The translations under genes were made by a program, and so were the position numbers. The notes beneath the pieces are model-generated. The model searched no databases and was not told where the DNA came from. It worked only from the letters and a program-made list of their open reading frames with translations. A stretch of DNA of 64,000 nucleotides from Petropleomorpha daqingensis (GTDB lineage: Bacteria; Actinomycetota; Actinomycetes; Mycobacteriales; Geodermatophilaceae): the NCBI RefSeq assembly GCF_013408985.1, contig NZ_JACBZT010000001.1, positions 2,666,001 to 2,730,000 of the forward strand, read 5' to 3'. This document shows, one piece after another, positions 42,791 through 51,881 of the stretch; position 1 is the stretch's first letter, and the number at the start of each line of letters is the position of its first letter.

Positions 42791-44133
42791 CAAGCGTCGA
42801 CGCTACTGCGTCCTCCCCGCAGCACGCGCGGCGGATCCACGTACCAGACCGCGTCGGCCCGTCCCTCGTGCCAGGTGTCGTCCCTCAGCGTGACCGCGAG
42901 CCACCCTGTCCGGAACAACGACGCAGGTGAATCGGTCGGCACGAGCTCGATGTCGAGGTCGGCGCCGGCGTCGGCGTCGGCCACGAGCGGTGCGCACTGC
43001 TCGAGCGCGCCGGGCTCCACCGCGAGCACGAACCGGGTGGCGGCACCGGCGTCCTGGACGTCCCGGAAGCCCCGCACGGCCGTGCGCACCGCCTCGGCGT
43101 CCGCCGTGGCCGTGGCCACCGCGACCGGGAAGGTGTCGAACCAGACGTCGAGCTCCTGGGCCAGGTGGGCGAGCGCCTGCTCCCCGTGCGCCCGCTGCTC
43201 CAGCGGGCGGTCGAGGGCGCCCGGGTTCCGCGCGCCGAGCTCGACGAGCCGGGCGGTGGCCAGGACGACGGCCTCGAGGGAGGGTACGAACGCCGGGCCC
43301 TCGGCGAGGGCGTGCACCCGCGCCGCCGCGCCGGCGAGGATCCGGGCGAACGCGCGGCGCTGCTGGGCGGTGTCGGTGAGGAAGCCCTGCCGGACGGCCC
43401 AGTCGAGCAGCCGGGGCCAGTCGCGGATGCCGCGGGCGATCAGCCGCGGGTCCTGGGAGGTCTGCGTGGAGTGCTGCCGGAAGCGGCTGAGCGCCTGCGG
43501 GCTGTAGAAGACCGGTCCCCGGGCGAGCAGTCGCAGCCAGAGGCTCAGATCGCCGAGGACGTCGAGCCGCCGACCGTCGACCTGCCACATGAAGTCGGTG
43601 GTGACGGCGTCCTTCCGGAACAGCACGGTGGTGAGCTCGCCGATGATGTTGGAACCGGCCTCGAGGCAGGCGTTGCCCAGCTCCCAGCCGTCGATGGGAC
43701 CGGCCTTGTCCTGCAGCGGCTTCAGCTCCCCGCCCGGGATCGGCCGGCCGTCCTCGTTGACGAGGTTGCGGCGGGAGAAGGCCATGACGGCGCCCGGCGT
43801 GGCCTGCAGCCCGCGGACCAGCACGCGGATGCAGTCGGGGGCCAGCACGTCGTCGTGCAGCAGGTACTTCACGTACTCGCCCTGCGCCTCGCCGAACAGC
43901 AGCCGCGGGTTCTCGAAGCCACCGACGTTCGCCTCGTGGCGGATCACCCGCAGGCGCGGGTCGCCGGCGGCGAGGGCCGCGAGGATCTCCGGCGTGCGGT
44001 CGGTGGAGGCGTCGTCGCCGACGATCACCTCGATGTTCTTGTAGCTCTGGTCCAGCGCCGAGCGCACCGCGGTCTTGAGGAAGCGCTCGCCGTTGTAGGC
44101 GGGGATGAGCACGCTGACGAGGGGCTCGGTCAC
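42790..44133 (-). CDS. Family 2 glycosyltransferase with C-terminal extension
   Basis: The N-terminal 230 residues are a GT-A family 2 domain: PLVSVLIPAYNGERFLKTAV, IEVIVGDDASTDRTPEILAA, the DXD-like LLHDDVLAPD, and a WLRLLARG helix near its end. The remaining 200 residues are helical and not recognised. The GTG start at 44133 overlaps the aminotransferase stop (GTGA). It most likely transfers the sugar made by the adjacent fdt-like genes to a surface or flagellar acceptor. Confidence 0.88.
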
Positions 44134-45245
44134 GGGCGGAACTCCTTGATCGCGGCGATCACGCGGTCCTGGTCCGCGTCGGACAGGTGCGGGCCCATGG
44201 GGAGGCTGAGCACCTCCCGGCTGAGCTGCTCCGCGCCGGGCAGCGCGAGGCGGCCCAGCGGGGAGTCGGCGAACGCCGCCTGGTGGTGGCAGGGGACGGG
44301 GTAGTGGATGCCGGTCTCGACCCCGTGCGCGGCGAGGTGCTCGCGCAGCGCGTCGCGTGCCGGCGTGCGGACGACGTAGAGGTGCCAGACCGGTGTCGTG
44401 CCGGCTGCCGTCGCCGGGAGCAGCAGTCCGGTGCCCGCGAGCTCCGCGGCGTACCGGTCGGCGACCCGGGCACGGCGGGCGTTGTGCTCGTCGAGCCGAG
44501 CGAGCTTGACCGACAGGAACGCGGCCTGCAGCTCGTCCAGGCGGCTGTTCCAGCCCACCTCGGTGTGGACGTACTTCTCCGCGGAGCCGTAGTTGCGCAG
44601 CGAGCGCAGCCGCCGGTCGAGGGCGGGGTCCGAGGTGGTCACCGCGCCGCCGTCCCCGAGCGCGCCCAGGTTCTTGCCGGGGTAGAAGCTCCAGGCGGTC
44701 AGCGTGGTCAGCCCGCCGACGGGACGGTCGCCGTACCGGGCGCCGTGCGCCTGGGCCGCGTCGTCGAGCACGGCGAGGCCGTGGCGCTCGGCCAGCCGGA
44801 GCAGCGGGTCGAGCTCGACCGGCTGTCCGTACAGGTGCACCGGGAGCAGCACGCGGGTGCGGGGGCCGATCGCGGCCGCGACGGCGTCGACGTCCCACGT
44901 GCCGGTCTCGGGCGAGGCGTCCACCGGGACCGGCGTGGCACCGACGTGCAGCACCGCCAGCCAGGTGGCGACGAACGTGTGCGCCGGCACGACGACCTCG
45001 TCGCCGGGGCCGACGTCCAGGGCCCGCAGCGCGAGGACCAGGGCGTCGAGGCCGCTGCCGACGCCGACCGCGGAACCGGCACCGACCGCCTGCGCCCACG
45101 CCGATTCGAAGCGCTCCAGCTCGGGCCCCAGCAGCACCCGCTCGCTGCGGAGCACGCCCAGAGCGGCGGCGTCCAGCTCGTCCTGCAGCTCCGCGTGGAG
45201 GGCCCTCAGGTCGAGGAACGGGACGGTGGTCGACGTGGTGGTCAC
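44130..45245 (-). CDS. fdtB: Sugar aminotransferase, DegT/DnrJ/EryC1 family (FdtB-like)
   Basis: This PLP enzyme aminates a dTDP-3-keto-6-deoxyhexose. The 371-residue protein shows VPFLDLRALHAELQDELDAA, GVGSGLDALVLALRALDVGP, GDEVVVPAHTFVATWLAV, DDAAQAHGARYGDRPVGGL and the PLP-lysine motif AWSFYPGKNLGALGDGGAVT. The FdtB/QdtB assignment rests on coupling to an FdtA-like isomerase (GTGA overlap). The GTG at 45245 fits the family start; upstream in-frame sequence is not conserved. Other specificities are possible. Confidence 0.85.
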   Translation of the reverse strand: MTTTSTTVPFLDLRALHAELQDELDAAALGVLRSERVLLGPELERFESAWAQAVGAGSAVGVGSGLDALVLALRALDVGPGDEVVVPAHTFVATWLAVLHVGATPVPVDASPETGTWDVDAVAAAIGPRTRVLLPVHLYGQPVELDPLLRLAERHGLAVLDDAAQAHGARYGDRPVGGLTTLTAWSFYPGKNLGALGDGGAVTTSDPALDRRLRSLRNYGSAEKYVHTEVGWNSRLDELQAAFLSVKLARLDEHNARRARVADRYAAELAGTGLLLPATAAGTTPVWHLYVVRTPARDALREHLAAHGVETGIHYPVPCHHQAAFADSPLGRLALPGAEQLSREVLSLPMGPHLSDADQDRVIAAIKEFRP

Positions 45246-45775
45246 CCGGCCGCTCCGTCGGCCACGGCCCGGGCCGCGAGGAACCCGTCGTACTCGCGGT
45301 GGTAGTCCGCCTCCTCGTAGGGCTGCGAGGCGAGGACGAGGCACACGCTGCCGGAGGAGAAGTTGCCGAGCTCGCGCCAGGTCAGCCGCGGCACGTACAG
45401 GCCGTAGTAGGACCGGTTCAGGTGGAAGCGCGCCGTCTCGGTGCCGTCGTCGACGATGACGTCGAAGCTGCCGGCCGCCGCGATGATCAGCTGCTCGAGC
45501 TGCTGGTGCGCGTGCCCGCCGCGGGACTCGCCGCCCGGCACGTCGTACAGGTAGTAGACCCGCGCCACGTCGAACGGGATCTGCGAGCCGCCCTCGATGA
45601 AGGTCAGGTTGCCGCGAGGATCGGTGATGCGCGGGAGGTCCACGATGCGGCAGCCGGCGCCGTTGCCCTCAGGCGCGGGGTTCCAGTCGGTCACGCGGCG
45701 TCCGGGGAGGCCGGACCGGCGGTCGCGCGAGGACGTGCCGGCAGGGTTGAGCTGGGTCGTCACGGGCTCAGTCAT
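45242..45775 (-). CDS. fdtA: dTDP-4-keto-6-deoxyhexose 3,4-ketoisomerase (FdtA/QdtA-like cupin)
   Basis: The enzyme moves the keto group from C4 to C3 of a dTDP-4-keto-6-deoxyhexose, preparing it for amination. From residue 42 the protein matches the WxcM-like cupin domain: CRIVDLPRITDPRGNLTFIE, RVYYLYDVPGGESRGGHAHQ (active-site His pair), YYGLYVPRLTWRELGNFSSG and LASQPYEEADYHREYDGFL. The first 40 residues are an unconserved extension, so the true start may be a downstream GTG. It is coupled to the aminotransferase gene and divergent from the GNAT gene. Confidence 0.87.
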   Translation of the reverse strand: MTEPVTTQLNPAGTSSRDRRSGLPGRRVTDWNPAPEGNGAGCRIVDLPRITDPRGNLTFIEGGSQIPFDVARVYYLYDVPGGESRGGHAHQQLEQLIIAAAGSFDVIVDDGTETARFHLNRSYYGLYVPRLTWRELGNFSSGSVCLVLASQPYEEADYHREYDGFLAARAVADGAAG

Positions 45776-45793
45776 CGGCAGGGGAGAGGATCG

Positions 45794-46747
45794 GTGGAAC
45801 CGACGGACGAGGACGGGAGCGCATCGGTGAGGCAGCTGCTGGGTGGGGGACTGCTGTTCTGCGACCCTCGGTTCCACGACCTCAACGCCGTCCCCGCAGC
45901 CGACCGGTGGCGGTACGAGCACCACCGGGAGGGCCGGCTCGTCGGCGTCCTCGACGGGGTGGTCGACGACGGCGTCCTGCTGTCCGGGCACAGCGCGCCG
46001 TTCGGCGGCCCCGATCTGGTCCGCGCCGACCCGACGGTCGACGAGCTGGTGGATCTCGTGGACGGGGCGCTGGCCGCGGCAGCGGAGGCCGGTGTGCGCA
46101 CGGTGCGGTTGCGTGCCCGTCCGCCCGTGTACTCCGCCGCCGAGCCGCTGCTGGAGTACGTCCTGCTGCACCGCCGCTTCGCCGTCGAGCACTGCGACCT
46201 CAACCAGCACGTCGACCTGCAGCCGCTGCACGCCGGCGCCGACCCGTTCTCGCTGGTGCGCAAGAACAAGCGGGCGCTCCTGCGCGCCGCGCTCGCCGCC
46301 CCGCACGAGCTGGTCGAGGCGACGGGAGGCGAGGACCTCACCACGCTCCACGGCATCCTCGCCACCAACCGTGCTGCGCACGGGCGACCGGCCGGCCTGC
46401 CGCGGGACTACCTCGAGCGGGCCCGGGCCGCGTTCCCCGACCGGGTCCGGCTGCTGCTCCTGCGGGTGGAGGGGCAGCCGGTGGCCGCCGCTGTGGTCTA
46501 CCGGGTGCTCGACGACGTCGACCTGCTCGTCGCCTGGGGCGACGCCGCCCACGACCTCCGGACCTCACCGATGGACCTGCTGGCCCACCTGCTGGTCACC
46601 GGGTCCGTGCAGCGGGGAGCACGGCTGCTCGACCTGGGTCCGTCCAGCGAGAAGGACGGCACACCCAACGTCGGGCTGGTCAACTTCAAGCGCAGCATCG
46701 GGGGCGTCCCCGGCACCCGGAAGGTGTTCACGCGGGCAGTCGGCTGA
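45794..46747 (+). CDS. FemAB/GNAT-like acyl- or aminoacyltransferase
   Basis: This 317-residue protein resembles the Acetyltransf_6/FemAB-like GNAT group: FSLVRKNKRALLRAALAAPH, LHGILATNRAAHGRPAGLPR, VRLLLLRVEGQPVAAAVVYR, SPMDLLAHLLVTGSVQRG and GLVNFKRSIGGVPG. Proteins of this kind often occur in polysaccharide loci and N-acylate amino sugars. GTG at 45794 has GGGGAGAGGA before it; GTG at 45827 is a second candidate. It is the only plus-strand gene of the sugar block and converges on the NeuD-like gene. Confidence 0.75.
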   Translation: MEPTDEDGSASVRQLLGGGLLFCDPRFHDLNAVPAADRWRYEHHREGRLVGVLDGVVDDGVLLSGHSAPFGGPDLVRADPTVDELVDLVDGALAAAAEAGVRTVRLRARPPVYSAAEPLLEYVLLHRRFAVEHCDLNQHVDLQPLHAGADPFSLVRKNKRALLRAALAAPHELVEATGGEDLTTLHGILATNRAAHGRPAGLPRDYLERARAAFPDRVRLLLLRVEGQPVAAAVVYRVLDDVDLLVAWGDAAHDLRTSPMDLLAHLLVTGSVQRGARLLDLGPSSEKDGTPNVGLVNFKRSIGGVPGTRKVFTRAVG

Positions 46748-46757
46748 CCGCCCGGGC

Positions 46758-47450
46758 TCACCGCTGCTCGGCCGGGACCTTGAACGAGTCGAAGGGGTCG
46801 CCGCCGGTCGGCTTGGCCGGGCTGCCCACGTAGACCCCGCGCGGCGGCAGGTCCTTGACGACGACGGCGCCGGCCCCGACCACGCTGTCGGCCCCGATGG
46901 TGACGCCGTCGCCGACGGAGGCGTTCACGCCCATGAAGGTCGAGCTGCCGATCCGGCAGAACCCGGACACGACCACGTGCGAGGCGATGAAGACGTGGTC
47001 CTCGATCACGGTCTGGTGGCCGATGTGGTTGCCGCTCCACAGCACGACGTCGTCGCCGACCACGACCCCGTGCTGGAGCACGTTGTTCTCGAAGATGAAG
47101 GAGTTCTCGCCGACGGTGGCGGTGCGCCAGACGAAGGCGTGCGGGCTGACGAAGGAGGCGCAGGTGTAGCCCTGCTCCTTGACCGCGCGGAACAGCCGGG
47201 CGCGGGCCCGGTTCAGCCAGGTGGAGGAGAGGGCCACGAACGTGTCGACCTGCGCCGGAGGGTGCGTGTCGGCGAGGTCCTCGAAGGCCACGAACGGCAG
47301 ACCGTCGGCCTGGGACCGGCCGTCGGGGAGGTACTGCCGCTCCACGGAGAAGGCGACGACCTCGCGATCGGAGTCGACCGTGAAGTACTCGTAGGCGATG
47401 TCGGCGGTCTCGCCGGCACCCACGATGACGATCGGCTTCTTCGCGGCCAT
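46758..47450 (-). CDS. NeuD/PglD-like sugar N- or O-acetyltransferase
   Basis: The 230-residue protein has a Rossmann-like N-terminal domain (PIVIVGAGETADIAYEYF) and a left-handed beta-helix acyltransferase domain (about 105-215) with repeated hexapeptides. The catalytic-type His lies in GNHIGHQTVIEDHVFIASHV; SVGDGVTIGADSVVGAGAVV and YVGSPAKP close the helix. It is close to PglD, which acetylates UDP-4-amino sugars, and to NeuD. With the FdtA/FdtB-like enzymes it could supply the final 3-N-acetyl step. GGAGG precedes the ATG. Confidence 0.85.
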   Translation of the reverse strand: MAAKKPIVIVGAGETADIAYEYFTVDSDREVVAFSVERQYLPDGRSQADGLPFVAFEDLADTHPPAQVDTFVALSSTWLNRARARLFRAVKEQGYTCASFVSPHAFVWRTATVGENSFIFENNVLQHGVVVGDDVVLWSGNHIGHQTVIEDHVFIASHVVVSGFCRIGSSTFMGVNASVGDGVTIGADSVVGAGAVVVKDLPPRGVYVGSPAKPTGGDPFDSFKVPAEQR

Positions 47451-47466
47451 GCGGCCCTCCCCGGGG

Positions 47467-48399
47467 TCAGGTCTGCAGCGCAAGCGGGCGGCGCAGGACG
47501 GCCGCGCCGAACCCGTCGCGGCCGTAGCCGTTGCCGTTGTAGAGCAGGAACGTAGCGCGCGGCGTGGTCACCACGGCCGGGTAGGCGACCATCTCGGAGT
47601 CCCAGCCCGACCGGCTCACGTCGAGGCCGAGCCGTCCGTCGTGGCGGTGCCACGTCCGCCCGTCCGCGGAGTCGGCGAAGGTGAGCCGGTACGTGGTCTC
47701 CTCGGTGCCGGCGCCGAAGTACATCCGGTAGCCGCCGTCGTGCGGGACGACGTAGGGCCGGCCCACCCGGTGCTCGTCGGGCGAGGCGAGCGGGACGGCG
47801 ATCTCCCCCGCGTCGGGGAAGTCCAGGCCGTCGGGGGAGTCCATCTGCCGGATGTCGTAGACCGGCAGCAGCTTGGTGCGGCCCTGCCGGAACTCGTGCC
47901 CCGCGCCGTACCAGGAGCGCCACCCGCCGGTAGTAGGCAGGATCGAGTGCACGACCCGGAACAGCCGCTCGTCGGCGGTGGTGCGCAGCAGCGGCGTCTC
48001 CCGGAGGCGGGTGAACGTCTCCGTCTCACCGGCCGGCGCCGTGGCGATCCCGGAGAAGACGCGGAACCGCTCGCCGGGTCCGCCGGGGGGCTGGTACCCG
48101 GCGTAGTACAGCCGGACCTGGCCCCCGACCCTCGCGACGGCGCACGGCACGACCCCGGCGGCGTCGAAGCTGCCCGGCGGGCCGGGCGCGAGCGCCGGCT
48201 CGGTCGCCTCGGCCAGGACCCGGGTGGGGTCCTCCGGGTCGAGGTCGACCCACCAGACGGCGCTGGCGCCGTCGGCGTCGCGGCAGCCGGTGAACACCCG
48301 GATGCGGTCGTCGAGCACCAGCGGGGTGGGTTGCAGCGCGCCGGTGCGTCCACTGGTGGCCGGTGCCGTCCAGACGAGGCCGAGCTTCTCCCACTCCAT
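47467..48399 (-). CDS. Five-bladed beta-propeller glycosidase-like protein
   Basis: The 310-residue protein has repeated blade motifs typical of GH43/GH32/GH130-like folds: VFTGCRDADGASAVWWVDLD, VRLYYAGYQPPGGPGERF, WRSWYGAGHEF, GGYRMYFGAGTEETTYRLT and FLLYNGNGYGRDGFGAAVL. No full catalytic triad is certain. The ATG at 48399 (MEWEKLGLVW) fits the family start. There is no signal peptide. It lies 16 nt upstream of the NeuD-like gene and probably works on intermediates or products of the same glycan pathway. Confidence 0.75.
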   Translation of the reverse strand: MEWEKLGLVWTAPATSGRTGALQPTPLVLDDRIRVFTGCRDADGASAVWWVDLDPEDPTRVLAEATEPALAPGPPGSFDAAGVVPCAVARVGGQVRLYYAGYQPPGGPGERFRVFSGIATAPAGETETFTRLRETPLLRTTADERLFRVVHSILPTTGGWRSWYGAGHEFRQGRTKLLPVYDIRQMDSPDGLDFPDAGEIAVPLASPDEHRVGRPYVVPHDGGYRMYFGAGTEETTYRLTFADSADGRTWHRHDGRLGLDVSRSGWDSEMVAYPAVVTTPRATFLLYNGNGYGRDGFGAAVLRRPLALQT

Positions 48400-48432
48400 G
48401 GCGCCCGCGTCGGGGCCCGGGTCGCCCACGGC

Positions 48433-49836
48433 TCAGGGGTGGGTCATCGACAGGACGTCGAGCGCCTCGTCGAGCTGCTGCTCGGTGAGCTCGCCGCGAT
48501 CCACGTAACCCCGCTCGAGAACCACCTGGCGGATCGTCTTCTGCTCGGCCAGCGACTGCTTGGCGACCTTCGCCGCCTCCTCGTAGCCGATGTACTTGTT
48601 CAGCGGCGTGACGATCGAGGGGGAGGACTCGGCGTACTCACGGCACTGCTCGACGTTGGCGGTGATGCCGTCGACGCAGCGGTCGGCCAGCAGCCGGCTC
48701 ACGTTGGCCAGCAGCCGGATCGACTCGAGCACGTTGCGGGCCATGAGCGGCAGCGTCACGTTCAGCTCGAAGCTGCCGGTGGTGCCGGCGAAGGCGACGG
48801 CCGCGTCGTTGCCGATGACCTGCGCGGCGACCTGGACGGTCGCCTCGGGGATCACCGGGTTGACCTTGCCCGGCATGATCGAGCTGCCCGGCTGCAGGTC
48901 GGGCAGGTTGATCTCGCCGAGCCCGGTGCGGGGGCCGGAACCCATCCAGCGCAGGTCGTTGGCGATCTTCACCAGCCCGACGGCGATGGTGCGCAGCTGG
49001 CCCGAGGCCTCGACGAGCGAGTCGCGGGAGCTCTGCGCCTCGAAGTGGTCACGCGCCTCCGACAGCGGCAGGTCGAGCTCGGCGGCCAGCTTGTCGATGA
49101 TCGCCGCGGCGAACCCGGGCGGGGTGTTGATGCCGGTGCCGACGGCGGTGCCGCCCAGCGGCAGCTCGCCGATCCGCGCCAGCGAGGACTGCAGCCGCTC
49201 GACGCCGTAGCGGACGGTCGCGGCGTACCCGCCGAACTCCTGGCCGAGGGTCACCGGGGTGGCGTCCATGAGGTGGGTGCGGCCGCTCTTGACCACCGTC
49301 GCGAACTCCTCGGCCTTGCGGGACAGCGAGGACTCGAGGTGCCGCAGCGCCGGGATGAGGTCGCGGACGATCGCCCGCGTCGTCGCCACGTGGATCGCCG
49401 AGGGGAAGACGTCGTTCGAGGACTGCGAGGCGTTCACGTGGTCGTTGGGGTGCACCGGCTTGCCGAGCGCCTCGGTGGCCAGCGAGGCGATGACCTCGTT
49501 GGTGTTCATGTTGCTCGACGTCCCGGAGCCGGTCTGGAAGACGTCGATGGGGAAGTGCTCGTCCCAGCTCCCCGCGGCCACCTCGCCGGCGGCGTCGGCG
49601 ATCGCCTTCGCGACCTCGCCGGGGAGGACGCCGAGGTCGGTGTTCACCGCGGCCGCGGCGCCCTTGATGGCGGCCAGCGCGGCGATGAGCTCCCGCTCGA
49701 TGCGGGTGCCGGAGATGGGGAAGTTCTCGACGGCCCGCTGCGTCTGCGCCCGCCACTTGGCCCAGGCCGGGACCCGGACCTCGCCCATGGAGTCGTGCTC
49801 GATGCGGAACTCCGCGCCGTCCTGGTCTGCGGGCAT
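48433..49836 (-). CDS. fumC: Class II fumarate hydratase
   Basis: Fumarase hydrates fumarate to L-malate in the TCA cycle. The 467-residue homotetrameric type has [19 protein letters not shown] at the start, [39 protein letters not shown], and the signature [16 protein letters not shown]. Length and motifs are normal. It heads, or lies just upstream of, the minus-strand sugar genes, from which it is separated by only 33 nt. Confidence 0.97.
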   Translation of the reverse strand: MPADQDGAEFRIEHDSMGEVRVPAWAKWRAQTQRAVENFPISGTRIERELIAALAAIKGAAAAVNTDLGVLPGEVAKAIADAAGEVAAGSWDEHFPIDVFQTGSGTSSNMNTNEVIASLATEALGKPVHPNDHVNASQSSNDVFPSAIHVATTRAIVRDLIPALRHLESSLSRKAEEFATVVKSGRTHLMDATPVTLGQEFGGYAATVRYGVERLQSSLARIGELPLGGTAVGTGINTPPGFAAAIIDKLAAELDLPLSEARDHFEAQSSRDSLVEASGQLRTIAVGLVKIANDLRWMGSGPRTGLGEINLPDLQPGSSIMPGKVNPVIPEATVQVAAQVIGNDAAVAFAGTTGSFELNVTLPLMARNVLESIRLLANVSRLLADRCVDGITANVEQCREYAESSPSIVTPLNKYIGYEEAAKVAKQSLAEQKTIRQVVLERGYVDRGELTEQQLDEALDVLSMTHP

Positions 49837-49985
49837 TGCTGCGCTCCTGCGGTGGTGTCGATGGGGATGCTGCTCCAGGAGCGACCCTAGATCCCCCGTT
49901 CGGAGGGGTCAGGGGTCGCCTCCGCGGTTCCGGTACCCGCCCGCACCTAGGCTCCGCCGGAACCCTCGCCCCGGAAGGCCCCGTC

Positions 49986-50690
49986 GTGACCCACCCGCCG
50001 TCGTACCCGCCCGCCGCACCGCCGCCGCCTCCCTACGGTGCCGGTCCCGGCTGGTCGGCGCCGTACTGGGGGACGCCGCCCGGGCCGTGGGGCGCGCCCC
50101 CGCCGCCGCGACGGCGCTGGACACGGAAGACCGTCGCCCTGGTCGCCGGCGGTGCGGTGCTCGTCGCCGGACTGGTCGTGCTGGTCGTCGTCGCCGGGCT
50201 CAACGTCGGCCACACCCAGGCGACCGCGCTGGCCGGCGGCGGCTTCGGGCCCGGGTTGGGGGCCGCCCCGACGACGGCGCCCCCGTCGGACCCCGCGGGT
50301 CTCGGGACCGACACCGATCTCGACGGCCTGGCCCGGCAGTGCCACGACGGCTCGATGACGGCCTGCGACGCCCTGTTCGACGGGTCGCCGTCGGGCTCGT
50401 CCTACGAGCAGTACGGCATGACCTGCGGCGGGCGGGTCAAGGCCTTCGACGTCGCGGCCTGCGCGGAGCTCGAGCCGGAGGCCACCTCGCCGCCGTCGGC
50501 GCCGCCGGTCGCGGACGACCCGGGGCTGGACGGCTACGCGCAGCGCTGCTACGACGGGCTGCTCTCGGCCTGCGACGACCTCTACTCCCTGTCGCCCCCG
50601 ATGACGGAGTACGAGCGATACGGGATGACCTGCGGTGGTCGGGTCGACGTGCTGACCGCGGCCACGTGCGAGGACCTCGACGGCGACTGA
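49986..50690 (+). CDS. Membrane protein with two Cys-rich repeats
   Basis: In this 234-residue protein a Pro-rich cytosolic N-terminus leads to one membrane helix at about 52-75, then an extracellular part with two copies of the pattern CxDGxxxxCDxLxxxSPxxxxYExYGMTCGGR, at about 118-152 and 180-215. I do not know a named domain for it, though similar motifs recur in actinobacterial membrane proteins. The same motif ends the following gene. GTG start at 49986. The role is unknown; the cysteines may form disulphides. Confidence 0.75.
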   Translation: MTHPPSYPPAAPPPPPYGAGPGWSAPYWGTPPGPWGAPPPPRRRWTRKTVALVAGGAVLVAGLVVLVVVAGLNVGHTQATALAGGGFGPGLGAAPTTAPPSDPAGLGTDTDLDGLARQCHDGSMTACDALFDGSPSGSSYEQYGMTCGGRVKAFDVAACAELEPEATSPPSAPPVADDPGLDGYAQRCYDGLLSACDDLYSLSPPMTEYERYGMTCGGRVDVLTAATCEDLDGD

Positions 50691-50821
50691 CCGACCGGCC
50701 TGGGGACGGATCCGGGCGACGCGCCGATCAGGTCGGAACCGGGACGCCGATTGTGCTGGTTCGGTTGCGTTGCGCCACCTAGCATCCGCACCGGCGCCCC
50801 CCGACCCGAGGAGATCGGCAC

Positions 50822-51730
50822 ATGTCACAGCCTCCGTACCCGCCTCCGGGGGGCACTGAGCCCTCGGGGCAGCAGCCCGGACAGCAGGGCTGGGGACAAC
50901 CCGGGCAGCCCTCGCAGGACGAGCCGACGCAGCAGTTCGGCTCGACCGGGAGCGGCCCCGCGCAGGGCGGGGGTCAGCGCGACGACACGACGCAGTTCCC
51001 GGCGCCGGGCCAGTACCCGCCGCCCGGCCCGGGTCAGCAGCCGCAGTACGGCCAGCAGCCGCAGTACCCGCAGCAGCCGGGGTACGGGCAGCAGCCCGGG
51101 TACGGGCAGCAACCGGAGTACGGGCAGCAGCCGCAGTACGGCCAGCAGCCCGAGTACGGCCAGTACGGGCAGCAGCCGCAGTACGGCCAGCAGTCGCAGT
51201 ACGGGCAGCAGCCCTACGGCCAGCCCGGCTACCCTCAGCCGGGGTACGGCCAGCAGCCGCCGAAGAGCAACAAGGGCACGATCATCGCGCTGGTCGTCGC
51301 GGGAGTGATCGTCGTCGCGGGCGTGATCGTCGGGCTGATCCTGTTCCTGAACAAGGACGACAACACCAGCCAGGCCGGCAGCACGACCTCGGCGAGCACC
51401 ACCACCGAGGACGCGGCGACCACCACCGAGGACACCTCGACCAGCAGCGAGGAGACCTCCACGGAGGACACCTCGACCAGCACCGAGGAGACCGCGACCA
51501 ACGGCAACATCCCACCGGCGACCATCGACCCGACCGGCCTGGGCAGCGACCCGACCTGGAACGAGCTGGCCCAGAGCTGCCACGACGGGTTGATGGCCTC
51601 CTGCGACCTGCTGTTCCTGGGCACCAAGGACGACCCGGGCCTGGCTGCCTACACCGACTACGCCGACACCTGCGCCGGCCGTCAGCCGCCGGGTTCGCAG
51701 ACGTACTGCACCGACGCCTTCCCCGGCTGA
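50822..51730 (+). CDS. Gln/Pro/Tyr repeat membrane protein with Cys-rich tail
   Basis: This 302-residue protein has a cytosolic Q/P/G/Y-rich region (about 55-145) built of repeated [12 protein letters not shown] units, one helix (about 152-178; [20 protein letters not shown]), a Thr/Ser/Glu-rich spacer, and a C-terminal Cys motif related to the preceding gene ([29 protein letters not shown]). GAGGAGAT precedes the ATG. The low-complexity cytosolic part is likely disordered and might interact with partners or form condensates; this is speculation. Confidence 0.75.
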   Translation: MSQPPYPPPGGTEPSGQQPGQQGWGQPGQPSQDEPTQQFGSTGSGPAQGGGQRDDTTQFPAPGQYPPPGPGQQPQYGQQPQYPQQPGYGQQPGYGQQPEYGQQPQYGQQPEYGQYGQQPQYGQQSQYGQQPYGQPGYPQPGYGQQPPKSNKGTIIALVVAGVIVVAGVIVGLILFLNKDDNTSQAGSTTSASTTTEDAATTTEDTSTSSEETSTEDTSTSTEETATNGNIPPATIDPTGLGSDPTWNELAQSCHDGLMASCDLLFLGTKDDPGLAAYTDYADTCAGRQPPGSQTYCTDAFPG

Positions 51731-51744
51731 GCCCCCCGGACACG

Positions 51745-51780
51745 GAACGGCCCGGTTCCCTTCGAGGAGCCGGGCCGTTC
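51745..51780 (+). terminator. 15-bp hairpin with UUCG-containing loop
   Basis: Arms 51745-51759 and 51766-51780 pair with one G-U wobble around a six-base loop containing TTCG, and the stem is followed by TCGTCTT. It lies 15 nt after the stop of the repeat membrane protein and ahead of the kinase gene. It is the most classical intrinsic terminator in the window. Confidence 0.85.
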
Positions 51781-51881
51781 TCGTCTTCCGGGGAGGCCTT
51801 GTGGTCCTTAGACTCCGCCCGACCGCAGCCGGCGACGAGACCGGCGAGGGCGGCTTCCGCCGGACCAGTGGGGGGCCGCGG

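Noticed and set aside
43165-45305. Several long open frames on both strands across the fdtB and glycosyltransferase genes
   Set aside because: They overlap genes with clear active-site motifs and lack ribosome sites and natural composition.
51040-51270. Tandem repeats that might be a CRISPR array or minisatellite
   Set aside because: The repeats are in frame and encode GQQPxY units of one protein; there are no spacers.
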